Shown here: piece by piece, positions 45,001 to 53,509 of the stretch
How the letters are laid out: each line of letters opens with the position of its first letter
Numbering within the stretch: the first letter of the stretch is position 1
NCBI RefSeq assembly: GCF_000427445.1
Contig: NZ_KE386496.1
Coordinates: forward strand, 372,001-436,000
Length of the DNA: 64,000 nt
From: Methylocapsa acidiphila B2
GTDB lineage: Bacteria; Pseudomonadota; Alphaproteobacteria; Rhizobiales; Beijerinckiaceae
Reading direction: 5' to 3'
Notes under the pieces: model-generated
What the model saw: the letters and a program-made list of their open reading frames with translations, nothing else
What the model was told of the DNA's origin: nothing
The model's database searches: none
Made by a program: the position numbers and the translations under genes

Positions 45001-46342
45001 AGGGTGGAAGGCGCGTTAATGCTGACGTCTGTTCCCGCGTTAAGCCCAAGCGCGCCGCTTCCGGTGATCGCCGCGTTGATGTTTATTGCGGAGTATGCGG
45101 AGAGCGCCAGCGGTGTATTTTCAGACCAGTTCACCGTATCATAGACAAAGATACTATTCGCGGCCGTAAACGCCCATGAGCCAGCTGTGGTCCAGCCCTG
45201 CGCGGCCTTTATATTGATGTTGTTGCCCGCATCTGCCGTGAGCGGATTGACGACAAAAGGGGAGGGCGCATAGATGTTGATATCGTACCCGGCTCTTAGT
45301 GTAAGCGCCGAGGCGGCGCCGCTTCCGGTGATCTTCGCGTTGACGTTGATGTTCGTGTCTGCTGTAAGCGTCAAAGCACCGCCTGATGACCAGGTCACCG
45401 GATTGTTTACGTTGATGGAGCCGCCATTGCCGTCTTTGGCCACCGCCTGGACCGTCACATCGCCATTGGCCAGCGGTTCCCAAGCTGGGCGCCCATTATA
45501 TCGCCGCCGGCAGCGATTGTGAAGTTCACCGGATCAATCAGCCAAGTGCCATTCTCGCCACTCGCTGATTTTGTCGTGATGACGGCGTCTTCGGCGATCG
45601 TCACCCGATTGCCGCTGGTCTCGATCTTGCCGCCATTTCCGCCCTTCGGCTCCGAGGCGTCGAGCTTGCCGGCGACTTTCACGGTTTCGCCCGAGGCCAG
45701 AAGCTTGATCGACCCAACATGGGCCGTGCCCGACGCGCCGGAGCCGCCCTTGAGCGCCGCCATGGTCTGCGCCTGGATGACGCCGCTATTGTTGACCTGC
45801 GCCGAGAGCACCGCGTCGGCCGCCTTGGCCGTCAGGACGACGCGGCCGCCGTCGGCCTTAATCGCGCCCTTGTTCTCCACCAGCGCGTTCAGCGTCCCTT
45901 CGTCGATCGTCACGTCGACAAGGGAATCTCCGTTGAAATTGAGGGTGATCTTATTGCCCGAGGCCATCGCGACGGTCCCCAGCGTGGCCGTGATCACGCC
46001 CTGGTTGGAGACCGTTTGGCCGAGCAGCGCGACATAGCCGCCGTCGGCTGCGTGGATCGTGCCCATATTGACCACGGAGGCCGAGGAGGAGCCAGAGAAT
46101 ACGTAGTTTCCGGCCATGAAATTCTTGTTGGAAATGTCGAGCGTTGAGGCGACGAATCCGCCGACATTGACCTGCGAATCCTTGGTGAAGAGGACGCCCG
46201 CCGAATTGATGATGAAGACCTGACCATTGGCGTTGAGCGCGCCGGAGATGACGCTTTGCTCATTGCCGATGACGCGGTTGAGCGTCACCGACGAGCTGCT
46301 CGGCTGGTTGAAGTTGACTGTCTCCTGGGACCCGATGGAAAA
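41988..46342 (-). pseudogene. Filamentous-haemagglutinin-type two-partner adhesin, broken
   Basis: The gene reads leftward. The N-terminal TPS secretion domain is present from SQETVNFNQPSSSS, RVIGNEQSVISGALNANGQV FIINSAGVLFTKDSQVNVGG to about 45483. A long region of beta-helix repeats (INVNNPVTWSSGGALTLTAD, NIFVNNLMTATGSGSLVATY) follows, then GLUG repeats (GGLIGENDGGDVSYSYATGD). Frameshifts lie near 45483, 44640 and 42705; an in-frame TGA sits at about 43704. The signal peptide end was removed by IS3 at 46342. The present C-terminus (GTVTLTDMERKAGYA) is translated from the inserted IS6 end. Secreted adhesins of this kind mediate surface attachment; this one cannot be made whole. No TpsB partner is in view. 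Confidence 0.8.
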
Positions 46343-46376
46343 TGACCTGCCCCCACTAGGTGGTCCGAGTTAAATG

Positions 46377-47240
46377 TTAGTGCATTACTGGTCTCAGGGC
46401 CAGCGGCTGAGCGCCCGGCGGAGCTGGTCGGGTTAGCGCAGCGGGGCGCTCAGGGAAGAGAACAATCGGCGCCGGCGGCCGATATCCCAGCGATGAATGT
46501 GGCCGGACTTCGTTGTAATGCCGTCGCCAGGCTTCGATCGCGGCCTTTGCCTCCTTGAGGGAATAGAAGATTTCTCCGTTCAGCATTTCGTCGCGCAGCT
46601 TCGAGTTGAAGCTCTCGCAATAGCCGTTCTCCCACGGGCTGCCTGGCTCAATATAGGCGGTCTCGGCTGCGACGGCTCCGATCCAGTCTCGCACCGCCTT
46701 GGCGACGAACTCAGGGCCATTGTCCGAACGAATGTGGTCAGGAACGCCGCGCAGGATGAACAAGTCCGACAGCACGTCGATCACTGTCGTCGAGTTGAGC
46801 TTTCGATCAATCCCGATCGCCAGGTATTCGCAAGTGACTTCGTCGATGACATTGAGCATACGATATTTGCGCCCGTCATGTGTCCGGTCCTCAACGAAGT
46901 CATCGGCCGATACATGGTTGGGTCGCTCGGCGCACACGCGCACGCAGGAGCCGTCGTTCAGCCACAGCCGGCCGCGTTTTGGTTGTTTTTGTGGGACTTT
47001 CAGCCCCTCCCGTCGCCAGATCCGCTGGACCCGCTTGGCGTTCACCATCCAGCCCGCGTGGCGCAGCAAAGCCGTGATCCGCCGATAGCCGTAGCGGCCA
47101 TAGGCCTTGGCGAGTTCGACGATGTCGGCGGTCAGAGCCGCCTCATCGTCGCGGCCGCGGGCGGGCTTGCGCTGAGTGGACCGGGGCTGCCGGAGCACCG
47201 CGCAGGCGCGACGCTCCAACACCTTCAGTTCCGACCGCAC
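46377..47240 (-). CDS. IS3 transposase OrfB
   Basis: 287 residues. An HTH_21-like start (YGRYGYRRITALLRHAGWMV NAKRVQRIWRREGL) precedes the integrase core rve: Asp in VSADDFVEDRTHDGR, Asp in IRSDNGPEFVAKAVRDWI, Glu in PGSPWENGYCESFNSKLRDE, and the ending RRHYNEVRPHSSLGYRPPAP. All three catalytic residues are present. Expressed as an OrfAB fusion by a frameshift in working IS3 elements; here there are 32 bp between the annotated OrfA stop and the OrfB start. Confidence 0.9.
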   Translation of the reverse strand: MRSELKVLERRACAVLRQPRSTQRKPARGRDDEAALTADIVELAKAYGRYGYRRITALLRHAGWMVNAKRVQRIWRREGLKVPQKQPKRGRLWLNDGSCVRVCAERPNHVSADDFVEDRTHDGRKYRMLNVIDEVTCEYLAIGIDRKLNSTTVIDVLSDLFILRGVPDHIRSDNGPEFVAKAVRDWIGAVAAETAYIEPGSPWENGYCESFNSKLRDEMLNGEIFYSLKEAKAAIEAWRRHYNEVRPHSSLGYRPPAPIVLFPERPAALTRPAPPGAQPLALRPVMH

Positions 47241-47272
47241 CTTATCGACGCAGGCGTGGCGACGGGCGGGGC

Positions 47273-47551
47273 TTAGAAGTTTCCCCGGGCGGCTTCGGTC
47301 AGGATCAGCTTGTCCAGGGTCAGGTCCGACACCACCCGCCGCAACCGGGCGTTCTCCAGCTCCAGGTCCTTCAGCCGCTTGACCTGGTCGCTCTTCAGGC
47401 CGCCGTACTCCGCGCGCCAGCGAAAATACGTCGTCTCGGTCACCGCAATCGTCTTCACCGCCTCGGCGATCGACTTGCCCTGCGCCGTCAGGACATCAAC
47501 CTGACGCAGCTTGGCGAGCATCTCCTCCGGCTTGTGCCGCTTTATTCCCAT
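47273..47551 (-). CDS. IS3 transposase OrfA
   Basis: 92 residues (MGIKRHKPEEMLAKLRQVDV). HTH_8-type DNA-binding part (SIAEAVKTIAVTETTYFRWR) and a leucine-zipper end (QVKRLKDLELENARLRRVVS DLTLDKLIL), as in the IS407 subgroup. Binds the IS ends. Complete. Confidence 0.9.
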   Translation of the reverse strand: MGIKRHKPEEMLAKLRQVDVLTAQGKSIAEAVKTIAVTETTYFRWRAEYGGLKSDQVKRLKDLELENARLRRVVSDLTLDKLILTEAARGNF

Positions 47552-47616
47552 CGCTCCATCCTTCCAAATGGTCCGCGGACCAATATACCGGATGGATCAC
47601 TTCAAGGGGCGCAGAC

Positions 47617-47798
47617 CACTCGGCGCCCGGACCCTCTATCTCTACCAAGGCGACAGGGACGCGCTGCTTTGCATCTATCGAACCAAAGAGCCGCAGACGA
47701 TCGGCAAGGCCGTCTCTTCAGGCTGCATTCGCATGATGAAAGCCGCCGCGATCAATCTTAACAATCGCATCGAGGGGGGCGCGCAAACTCACCGCTGA
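47617..47798 (+). pseudogene. L,D-transpeptidase (YkuD), C-terminal fragment
   Basis: Right after the IS3 end the plus strand reads PLGARTLYLYQGDRDALLCI, YRTKEPQTIGKAVSSGCIRM, MKAAAINLNNRIEGG. The active-site Cys lies in the conserved SSGCIRM. The usual HGTxxP block has mutated (IYRTKEPQTIG in place of IHGTNEPwTIG), so the His is gone as well. About 60 codons remain; the signal peptide and most of the catalytic fold are lost to the IS3 side. The enzyme family cross-links peptidoglycan. Confidence 0.75.
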
Positions 47799-48021
47799 AG
47801 GCATGACGCGAATCCTCTTCGCGCCATGAAATCATCTCAACCGTAAAAAGAATCCTTCGTGAGTCTGGAATGAAGGGCGTTGATATGAGTCCGAAGTGAA
47901 TTCATCAGTTAAGCAATTCAAATATTTAGTATCGGGGTCCCGCAGTTATCGACGTTCCGACGTCAGGCGGATTAGCCCCCCAAGTTTGAGACGGGCTCCT
48001 TAGCAATGGGATCATGATGCC

Positions 48022-48900
48022 CTATGGCGATAGCAATTTTCGGACGAACCGAAGGGTTTCCTCCACGGCGTCATGGGCAGCTTCGCGGTTGGCGACGATC
48101 CGTTGGCGTTTCTCGCTAGGATCGTCGAAACCATGCGTCGCGCCGGAAAACACCTCTATGCCGATGTCCCCGCCGCGACGCGCCGAGTTCTCGACGAGGC
48201 CAACGCAACGCTCGGCGGAAACTTCTTCGTCATTGTCGCCGGAGAACACGCGCACTGGCGCGTAGGGACGATAGGTCCCGTCGAAACGCTCATGCAAGGC
48301 GCAGGCGGGATAGAATGCGACCGCGCCCGCAAAGCCGGCTTGCGCGGCTGGCTGATTTTCCGCGAGAGTCGCATCCGACATCGCCGCCAGCGCCGCGCTG
48401 CCGCCATTCGACCACCCTTGCAGCGCGATCCGCTTCGGATCGACGAAAGCCTGTTGGCGCAAATAGACGAGCGCGCCATAGGCGTCGAGCGGACGCACGG
48501 TCACTTCATTGACCGCCTCCGGCCGATCCTTGTAGGAATGGATCGGAAATCCTTCCGGATAGCTGCGCGGGCCGAAACTGTCGACGAGAAGCACGACAAA
48601 TCCCTGATCCGCCCAGAACCGCCCCCACGCGGCGTGACGCCTCGACAGGGTGGAGGCGTCATAAACCCCATTGGCGGTCGAGGAGTAAGGACCGGCGCGT
48701 CCGTGCATCATGACGATGGCGGGTCGTGGGCTCCGCGCCGCCGTCTCGGGCATGAACACATAGCCGACAAGCTGCGTTTTTCCGTCGAGGCTCGGAAAGC
48801 TCACTGGCTTTGGTGGATTGTCGGTTGACCGCGCGGGGTCAAAGGGCGCGACGGCGACCACGAGAGTAAAAAGGAACAAAAGGCGCAGACGCGTGGACAT
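48022..48900 (-). CDS. Secreted dienelactone hydrolase-like alpha/beta hydrolase
   Basis: 292 residues with a signal peptide (MSTRLRLLFLFTLVVAVAPF). The alpha/beta-hydrolase core has oxyanion strand PAIVMMHGRAGPYS, nucleophile elbow GWSNGGSAAL (Ser, GxSxG as GWSNGG), acid VFSGDNDEEVSAE, and His in GATHGFDDPSEK. This is the dienelactone hydrolase (DLH) order, but with Ser in place of the usual Cys, as in periplasmic DLH relatives. Substrate unknown. It lies 32 bp downstream of the DUF4424-like gene and may share its transcript. Confidence 0.8.
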   Translation of the reverse strand: MSTRLRLLFLFTLVVAVAPFDPARSTDNPPKPVSFPSLDGKTQLVGYVFMPETAARSPRPAIVMMHGRAGPYSSTANGVYDASTLSRRHAAWGRFWADQGFVVLLVDSFGPRSYPEGFPIHSYKDRPEAVNEVTVRPLDAYGALVYLRQQAFVDPKRIALQGWSNGGSAALAAMSDATLAENQPAAQAGFAGAVAFYPACALHERFDGTYRPYAPVRVFSGDNDEEVSAERCVGLVENSARRGGDIGIEVFSGATHGFDDPSEKRQRIVANREAAHDAVEETLRFVRKLLSP

Positions 48901-48932
48901 GTGGCGCAGCTTTCATGAGAATCCTGGGAAGG

Positions 48933-49970
48933 TCACACATCGGCCGGGCTGAATATCACAATGCGCAATTCGCCATTGTCATTGTCCTCAGGAACCGTGC
49001 CGGTCACGATTTCCAACCCTTGCGATTTTTCATTGGCGCCGCAAAAGGCGACGATGGCGTCGGCCCGAGGCTTCTGCACCGAGAGGGCGATCGCTGGCAT
49101 TTCCAGAAAGCCGGACGGGCCATCGACGTCGATCGAGAGCTCAATCGCCCGCCAGGACCCACGCGACTTCAACCGCGCATGCAAGGCCGCCAGACTTTTC
49201 GCGGAAATGCAGTAATCGTCCTTCAGCTCGTCGAGGCTTTCTTCGTCGCCTTTGTCGACCGGATACTCCGCCTTGATGGGTGTGAAGGTCGCTTTGACCG
49301 GCGTGACAGTGTTGGCCGGCAGCTTGATCTGGAACTCGCGCACGACATCGAGCGTCCATCCCGCGCTCGGCGCCTCGTCGGACTTCGACGGATCGCGCGG
49401 CGACATCAATCCCATTTGCGCGAAACTGGCCGCGACGTCCGGCGGAAGCTCGCGTAGCGCCTTGTCGGTCGCGGCGCCGAACGGCAGAAGCGGTGCATGG
49501 GCGGCTTTCAAATCGGCGAAATGATTGAGCCCCAAGGCCTTCACCGAGGCATGCGGCTTCGTCTCGATATTTTCACCGCCGACCGAAATTTTGAGCCCGA
49601 CCGGATTTTCCGCGTCGTCGAAGGGAAGCTCCCAGGTCTCGCTGTCGTCGTTGCTCGCCGCCAGGGAGGGCATGCTGACGCTGGCGGCGAGGCTGAGCGC
49701 GGCCGTCCCGGCATTCTTGAGGCCATAGGAATAGGCGACGCGATTGGCGGCGATTTCTATGCTCATGCTGACGACGGCGACATGTTGATCGTCTCCCATC
49801 TCCATGGCGCCGACTGTCAAGGCGGTTGGTTGCGGGCCTTCGTCCTCGTCCGATTGCGGGGCCGCGGGCTTTTCCGTGGCGGGCTTCGCATGTTCGGCGA
49901 GGGCGCTCGTGGTCGCAAGCGCCGAGCCGGCGCAAAGGAGGGCCAATGTCGCAAGGAGAATTCGGCTCAT
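48933..49970 (-). CDS. DUF4424-like periplasmic protein
   Basis: 345 residues from the ATG at 49970 (MSRILLATLALLCAGSALAT), GAGAG in front. Signal peptide, then a Glu/Pro-rich stretch and a beta-rich body: MSIEIAANRVAYSYGLKNAG, ETWELPFDDAENPVGLKISV, KLPANTVTPVKATFTPIKAE YPVDKG, DDYCISAKSLAALHARL, FCGANEKSQGLEIVTG. The plan resembles DUF4424 proteins (exported, with a Cys pair). Role unknown. A strong 11-bp hairpin stands in its leader (50003-50032). Confidence 0.6.
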   Translation of the reverse strand: MSRILLATLALLCAGSALATTSALAEHAKPATEKPAAPQSDEDEGPQPTALTVGAMEMGDDQHVAVVSMSIEIAANRVAYSYGLKNAGTAALSLAASVSMPSLAASNDDSETWELPFDDAENPVGLKISVGGENIETKPHASVKALGLNHFADLKAAHAPLLPFGAATDKALRELPPDVAASFAQMGLMSPRDPSKSDEAPSAGWTLDVVREFQIKLPANTVTPVKATFTPIKAEYPVDKGDEESLDELKDDYCISAKSLAALHARLKSRGSWRAIELSIDVDGPSGFLEMPAIALSVQKPRADAIVAFCGANEKSQGLEIVTGTVPEDNDNGELRIVIFSPADV

Positions 49971-50002
49971 TTGCATTCTCTCAACAGGAAAAAGATGTGG
50001 GG

Positions 50003-50032
50003 CGGTCCTCCCTAGGATCAAAGGGAGGACCG
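50003..50032. promoter_or_regulatory. 11-bp-stem inverted repeat in the DUF4424-like leader
   Basis: CGGTCCTCCCT at 50003-50013 and AGGGAGGACCG at 50022-50032 pair perfectly over an 8-base loop, 33 bp upstream of the ATG at 49970. It may be an operator, an RNA leader hairpin, or the terminator of the His-rich gene that ends at 50171. Confidence 0.5.
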
Positions 50033-50170
50033 TGGACGGCTTTGAACGCTAGGGCATGTTCCGAAAAAGCCGCCTGACTTTTTCGATTGGGCCATGCTCA
50101 AGCTCAATCGATCTGGAGCATGCTCTTGTCGATTTGAGGATTCCATACAATCGGAACGCGCTCCATCGGC

Positions 50171-50515
50171 TCAATTCGGATGGCAGTAGCGGCCGAGATA
50201 GCCGAGGTGGTAGCCGGGCGGGCAGGCGCGAGGAGCGCCGCTCACCGCGACGCCATAGGAGTGATGGCGCCAGTGATAGTGGTAGCCGTAGCGGTAGTGA
50301 TAGTGGTACCGGTAGTGATGAAAGCGGTGATGATAGTGGTGAAAATGACGGCCCCAATGACCAAAATGGCCGTGCCGATGAAATCCGTGGTGGAAGTGAT
50401 GAAAATGGTGGGAGCGATGGGAGTGATGGAAGCCGCGGGCGAAGGCCTCTGACGACAAAGCGGCGACGGAGAGAGCGAGGCTGGCGGCGACGACGAGAGA
50501 TTTGAGGAGGCGCAT
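50171..50515 (-). CDS. Secreted His-rich protein
   Basis: 114 residues from the ATG at 50515 (MRLLKSLVVAASLALSVAAL), GAGGAG in front. After the signal peptide, residues 28-85 are dominated by His with Phe, Tyr, Arg and Gly (GFHHSHRSHHFHHFHHGFHR...). The last 25 residues return to normal: GAPRACPPGYHLGYLGRYCH PN. That ending (aCPpGyhlG..gr.C.pn) with two Cys is seen on many small secreted rhizobial proteins. Probably a metal-binding periplasmic or surface protein. Third of three in the window. Confidence 0.65.
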   Translation of the reverse strand: MRLLKSLVVAASLALSVAALSSEAFARGFHHSHRSHHFHHFHHGFHRHGHFGHWGRHFHHYHHRFHHYRYHYHYRYGYHYHWRHHSYGVAVSGAPRACPPGYHLGYLGRYCHPN

Positions 50516-50748
50516 GGATTTGAGACCTTTGTTGGTTCGAGCCTGGCCTTCGGGCTGGATGGGTTGTCCCTCGGGCATGAAGGGAATTTATCAGGGGCCT
50601 TCGCCCGGCGCTGTTCCCTCGGTGACAGGCCGCGACAATTGTCGAGATCTCCGCGAGCAGGCGTGCGCGTCAGCACCAGGTCGATGGAGGCGGCCCGATG
50701 GGCGCGGCCGAACCGATCCCCTCCCGTCGTCGGCGCGAGAGGGTCGCT

Positions 50749-51489
50749 TCAGACTTCCTCCCATTGCGCGATCCGAGCCAATTTCGCGCGGTCGCAGAAC
50801 AGCCGATCGGAGGCGCGCTTGATTGCCTCCGCGGCTTCGAGAGCGCCGAGCGCGGCGTTGATCTTGGGCCGGCTCGCGCCGAGCAGCAGGGCGAGCTCGC
50901 CCTGCGAATAGGGGAGCTCGAGCGGCGTGCGGCGGCCGCTCGCCTCGGGTCCGCCTTTCAACGCCACGCAGAGAAATCGCGCGAGCCGGATCTCCAGGGG
51001 ATAAAGCGCGATGGCCTCCATCTTGTCGCTCGCGTCGCGCAAGCGTCGGCACAGGCAAGCGATGACGGCGTCGGAGATCGCCGGGATGTTTGATCGAAGC
51101 TCGTGAAAGGCGTTGCGTTCGAGGCTGAAGGCGACAATCGCGGTCAAGGCGGTCGCCTCGGCGCTCCGGCTGCCGCCGTCGAGCAGCGCGATCTCGCCGA
51201 AGAGATCGCCGGGGCCGACGATCTGGAAGCTCAATTCGCGCCCCTCGCTCGTGGCGACAGCCAATCTGACGTGACCTTCGAAGATAATGTAGAGATGCGT
51301 TCCAGGATCGCCGCGCGCAAACAACATTTCACCGCGCGTAAATTGCGCTTCCCGAAATTTTTCGGCGCAGGCGGTGAGCGTCTCGGGCGAAAGGGCTCCA
51401 AACAAGGGCGCTCGGGCGAGAAGCTCCATGAGGCGCGACGGCCCGCTGCTTATCGGCTCCAAATCGTTTCCGCCATCGAGACGACCCAC
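50749..51489 (-). CDS. Crp/Fnr-family transcription regulator
   Basis: 246 residues from a GTG at 51489; an ATG at 51429 (MELLARAPLFGALSPETL) matches the usual family start and may be correct. cNMP-binding beta barrel (about 30-145; GHVRLAVATSEGRELSFQIV GPGDLFGEIALLDGGSRSAE ATALT), where the E and S/R of the phosphate cassette (GEIALLDGGSRSA) are conserved. So cAMP binding is likely. C-terminal HTH_Crp: LPYSQGELALLLGASRPKIN AALGAL. No Fnr-type cysteines. Its neighbour is an adenylate cyclase gene on the same strand, so the two may form a local cAMP circuit. Confidence 0.85.
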   Translation of the reverse strand: MGRLDGGNDLEPISSGPSRLMELLARAPLFGALSPETLTACAEKFREAQFTRGEMLFARGDPGTHLYIIFEGHVRLAVATSEGRELSFQIVGPGDLFGEIALLDGGSRSAEATALTAIVAFSLERNAFHELRSNIPAISDAVIACLCRRLRDASDKMEAIALYPLEIRLARFLCVALKGGPEASGRRTPLELPYSQGELALLLGASRPKINAALGALEAAEAIKRASDRLFCDRAKLARIAQWEEV

Positions 51490-51626
51490 AAGTTTAAAAC
51501 GCCCCCGCCGTTGTCGCGTGGGAGGTAGACCGAACGAAAGTAAAACATATTTCGTATAAGTTCCTAGACCTTTTCGAAGTTGGCAGAAGCCTCATTACGC
51601 CATGAAGAGCGCGTCTCAGCGCCCCT

Positions 51627-52898
51627 TCAAGGCTTGGCGATCGGACTCGTCTGACGTTGTGAGAGCACGATCCGGGAGCCTTGGGCATAGAGGTAGCAAC
51701 GCCCATCGGCTTCCCTTGCGGCGTCATCGTCGTTGCAGAGCTTCAGGGCCTGGGACTCGGCCCGTCGTTGTGACGCGGCGCCCGAGACGACGGTCAACAC
51801 CCCGCGCGGATGGATCGCGGCGGCCTTCGGCTCGGGCGCCTCGAGATAGCCGACCACATCGGCGCGCTTGGCGACCAATGGGCGAACGGCCGGAATTTGC
51901 TCGACATCGAATGGTCCGGCATAGGTCACGCGCGCCATCTCACGGGTCGCATGCGTCGCCCCGTCCGTCATCGGCGCCATGGCGTCGTCGACCGCCGCCA
52001 GTTCGCAGGGCTCGTTGTAGGCGATCTGACATCGCTCCAACACCTTTTCCTCGGCTGCGGCGACGGAGGGCCAATCTCCGGTCCACCAATGTGACTGCGC
52101 CTTGGGCGCAATTGCAAGCGCGCGGTGCGGACCAATGGCGAGGTAGTCGGCGACGAGTTTCGTCCGAGTCCTTTCATTCATTTTCGCCTGGCTGGCCGTC
52201 AGAACGGCCTCGAGCCTAGCCGCCAAATCGAGGCGCGCGGCGTGGCGCACGAGATAGAGTCCGCCGAGCGCGAGTGCGACGACGAGGCCGGCCGCAACGC
52301 CAGAAAACGCAAGCAGGCGAAAGGAGAATCTGGGCTTCGCAGGAGTCTGCCTAGGAAGGACGTCGATCGCCGCCGCCGCCAATGAGACCACCTCTACGGG
52401 GCGCGCGATATTCTTCACCTGATGCGCGCCTCCATCTGTGAATGGCGCGTCGATCTTGTCCCTGACTTGTTCGTAGGCCGCCAGCGAAAGGCAAATGCCG
52501 CCGGGCTCGGCGAGGGTTTGAAGCCGCGCCGCGACATTGACGCTGTCGCCGAAGAGGCTCCGATCCTGCACGATGACGTCGCCGATGTTGACGCCCATGC
52601 GAAAGACGATGCGCTTGCTTTCAGCGAGCTCGGCGTTGCGGTCGGCGAGCTGCTGTTGCAGGGCGATGGCGCAGCGGGTCGCGTCGCAGACGCTGCCGAA
52701 TTCGAGCAAGAGGCTGTCGCCGACCGCGTTGACGATGCGGCCGCGATGGCCAGCGATGGTCGCATCGATGAATTCGCTACGGCAACGGGTCAGTCGTTGT
52801 AGCGTGCCGGCTTCGTCTTCCCCCATCATCCGACTATAGCCGACGACATCCGCCAAGACGATCGCGGCGAGCGTGCGCTTGACGGCGATATCGTTCAT
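51627..52898 (-). CDS. Class III adenylate cyclase with membrane anchor
   Basis: 423 residues. The CHD catalytic domain comes first (1-175): metal Asp in VLADVVGYSRMM, VNAVGDSLLLEF with the second Asp, the GVNIGDVIVQDRSLFGDSVN strand with the transition-state Arg/Asn region (VNVAARLQTLAEPGGICLS), and KNIARPVEVVSL. A single TM follows (about 197-215; LLAFSGVAAGLVVALALGGL YLV), then a periplasmic region of about 200 residues. This is the reverse-order cyclase typical of Bradyrhizobium-type genomes. Makes cAMP. Intact. Confidence 0.85.
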   Translation of the reverse strand: MNDIAVKRTLAAIVLADVVGYSRMMGEDEAGTLQRLTRCRSEFIDATIAGHRGRIVNAVGDSLLLEFGSVCDATRCAIALQQQLADRNAELAESKRIVFRMGVNIGDVIVQDRSLFGDSVNVAARLQTLAEPGGICLSLAAYEQVRDKIDAPFTDGGAHQVKNIARPVEVVSLAAAAIDVLPRQTPAKPRFSFRLLAFSGVAAGLVVALALGGLYLVRHAARLDLAARLEAVLTASQAKMNERTRTKLVADYLAIGPHRALAIAPKAQSHWWTGDWPSVAAAEEKVLERCQIAYNEPCELAAVDDAMAPMTDGATHATREMARVTYAGPFDVEQIPAVRPLVAKRADVVGYLEAPEPKAAAIHPRGVLTVVSGAASQRRAESQALKLCNDDDAAREADGRCYLYAQGSRIVLSQRQTSPIAKP

Positions 52899-53276
52899 GC
52901 CAATCGTAATCCCGGCTCTTGACCCTTGCTCGGTCGATGTCTCGAAATTTCTATGGCCTTTCGGCCCGAACCGTCAAGCCGAAGCGACGCAAGGTGATCT
53001 TGGCGTCCAAGCGCCATTTACGATTTTAGCGCCTGAGGGTCGGCTCCATTGAGCGGAGCGCCCGTCAAAGCAGGTTTGATCGTCATCGGTGAATGCGCTC
53101 GATTATCGCGAAGGGCATGGCTGGCGCAGTCACGTCAACGCGACAGCGGCGCCCCCCCGCGAGTTCCAGCAAAGCCCGCCCTCCGATCCGTCCCGAAGGT
53201 CATAACAACCCGAAAACCAAACCACCCTTACGTGTGATACGGTCTCATTCGGGCATCCATTCAAATGTATCATTTG
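52899..53276. other. Gap of 378 bp, no gene
   Basis: Only the promoter of the adenylate cyclase gene is expected here (reading leftward). No family-like sequence is seen in any frame. Confidence 0.4.
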
Positions 53277-53500
53277 CTAGGCAAGGACAGTTTTGTTGAT
53301 TCGAGCGACTGAGGCGACGTCGATCGATGTCACAGCGATGCGTATCTCATTGGCGAAGATATCGAGCATATTTTCGACTCAGGCCCGTCCGCTCGCCGTC
53401 AGGGCGAAGACTGGAACGCGTCCGAGCATGACGTCTTTCGCTCCCAACACAAGCATGCGCACCACATCGAGCGGCGGAGGCCGCGGCCTCGGTTGGCCGG
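53277..53500 (-). pseudogene. lldD-type FMN-dependent alpha-hydroxyacid dehydrogenase, 3' remnant
   Basis: Two minus-strand frames join: LDVVRMLVLGAKDVMLGRVP VFALTASGRA, then after a one-base shift VENMLDIFANEIRIAVTSID VASVARINKTVLA and the TAG at 53277-53279. This is the C-terminus of L-lactate dehydrogenase-type flavoproteins (G.d..ka.alGA..vmlGR..lyalaa.G..GV...ldl...El...m...g..s...i). The FMN-phosphate motif GAKDVMLGR is still clear; everything upstream is gone. Confidence 0.65.
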
Positions 53501-53509
53501 GTTGACGCC

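Larger units (their letters stand above)
46343..47618 (-). mobile_element. IS3-family element (IS407-like), about 1.28 kb
   Basis: Carries orfA and orfB in the usual order and slightly different frames, on the minus strand. The left end near TGACCTGCCCCCACTAGGTG (46343) and, inverted, the right end near TGGTCTGCGCCCCTTGAAGT (47618 inward) are imperfect inverted repeats. No target duplication. On one side the adhesin N-terminus is missing, on the other an L,D-transpeptidase N-terminus, so a deletion accompanied or followed the insertion. Confidence 0.75.

Noticed and set aside
50180-50452. Plus-strand frame rich in Val and Met
   Set aside because: Complement of His codons (CAT/CAC read as ATG/GTG) in the secreted His-rich protein at 50171-50515.
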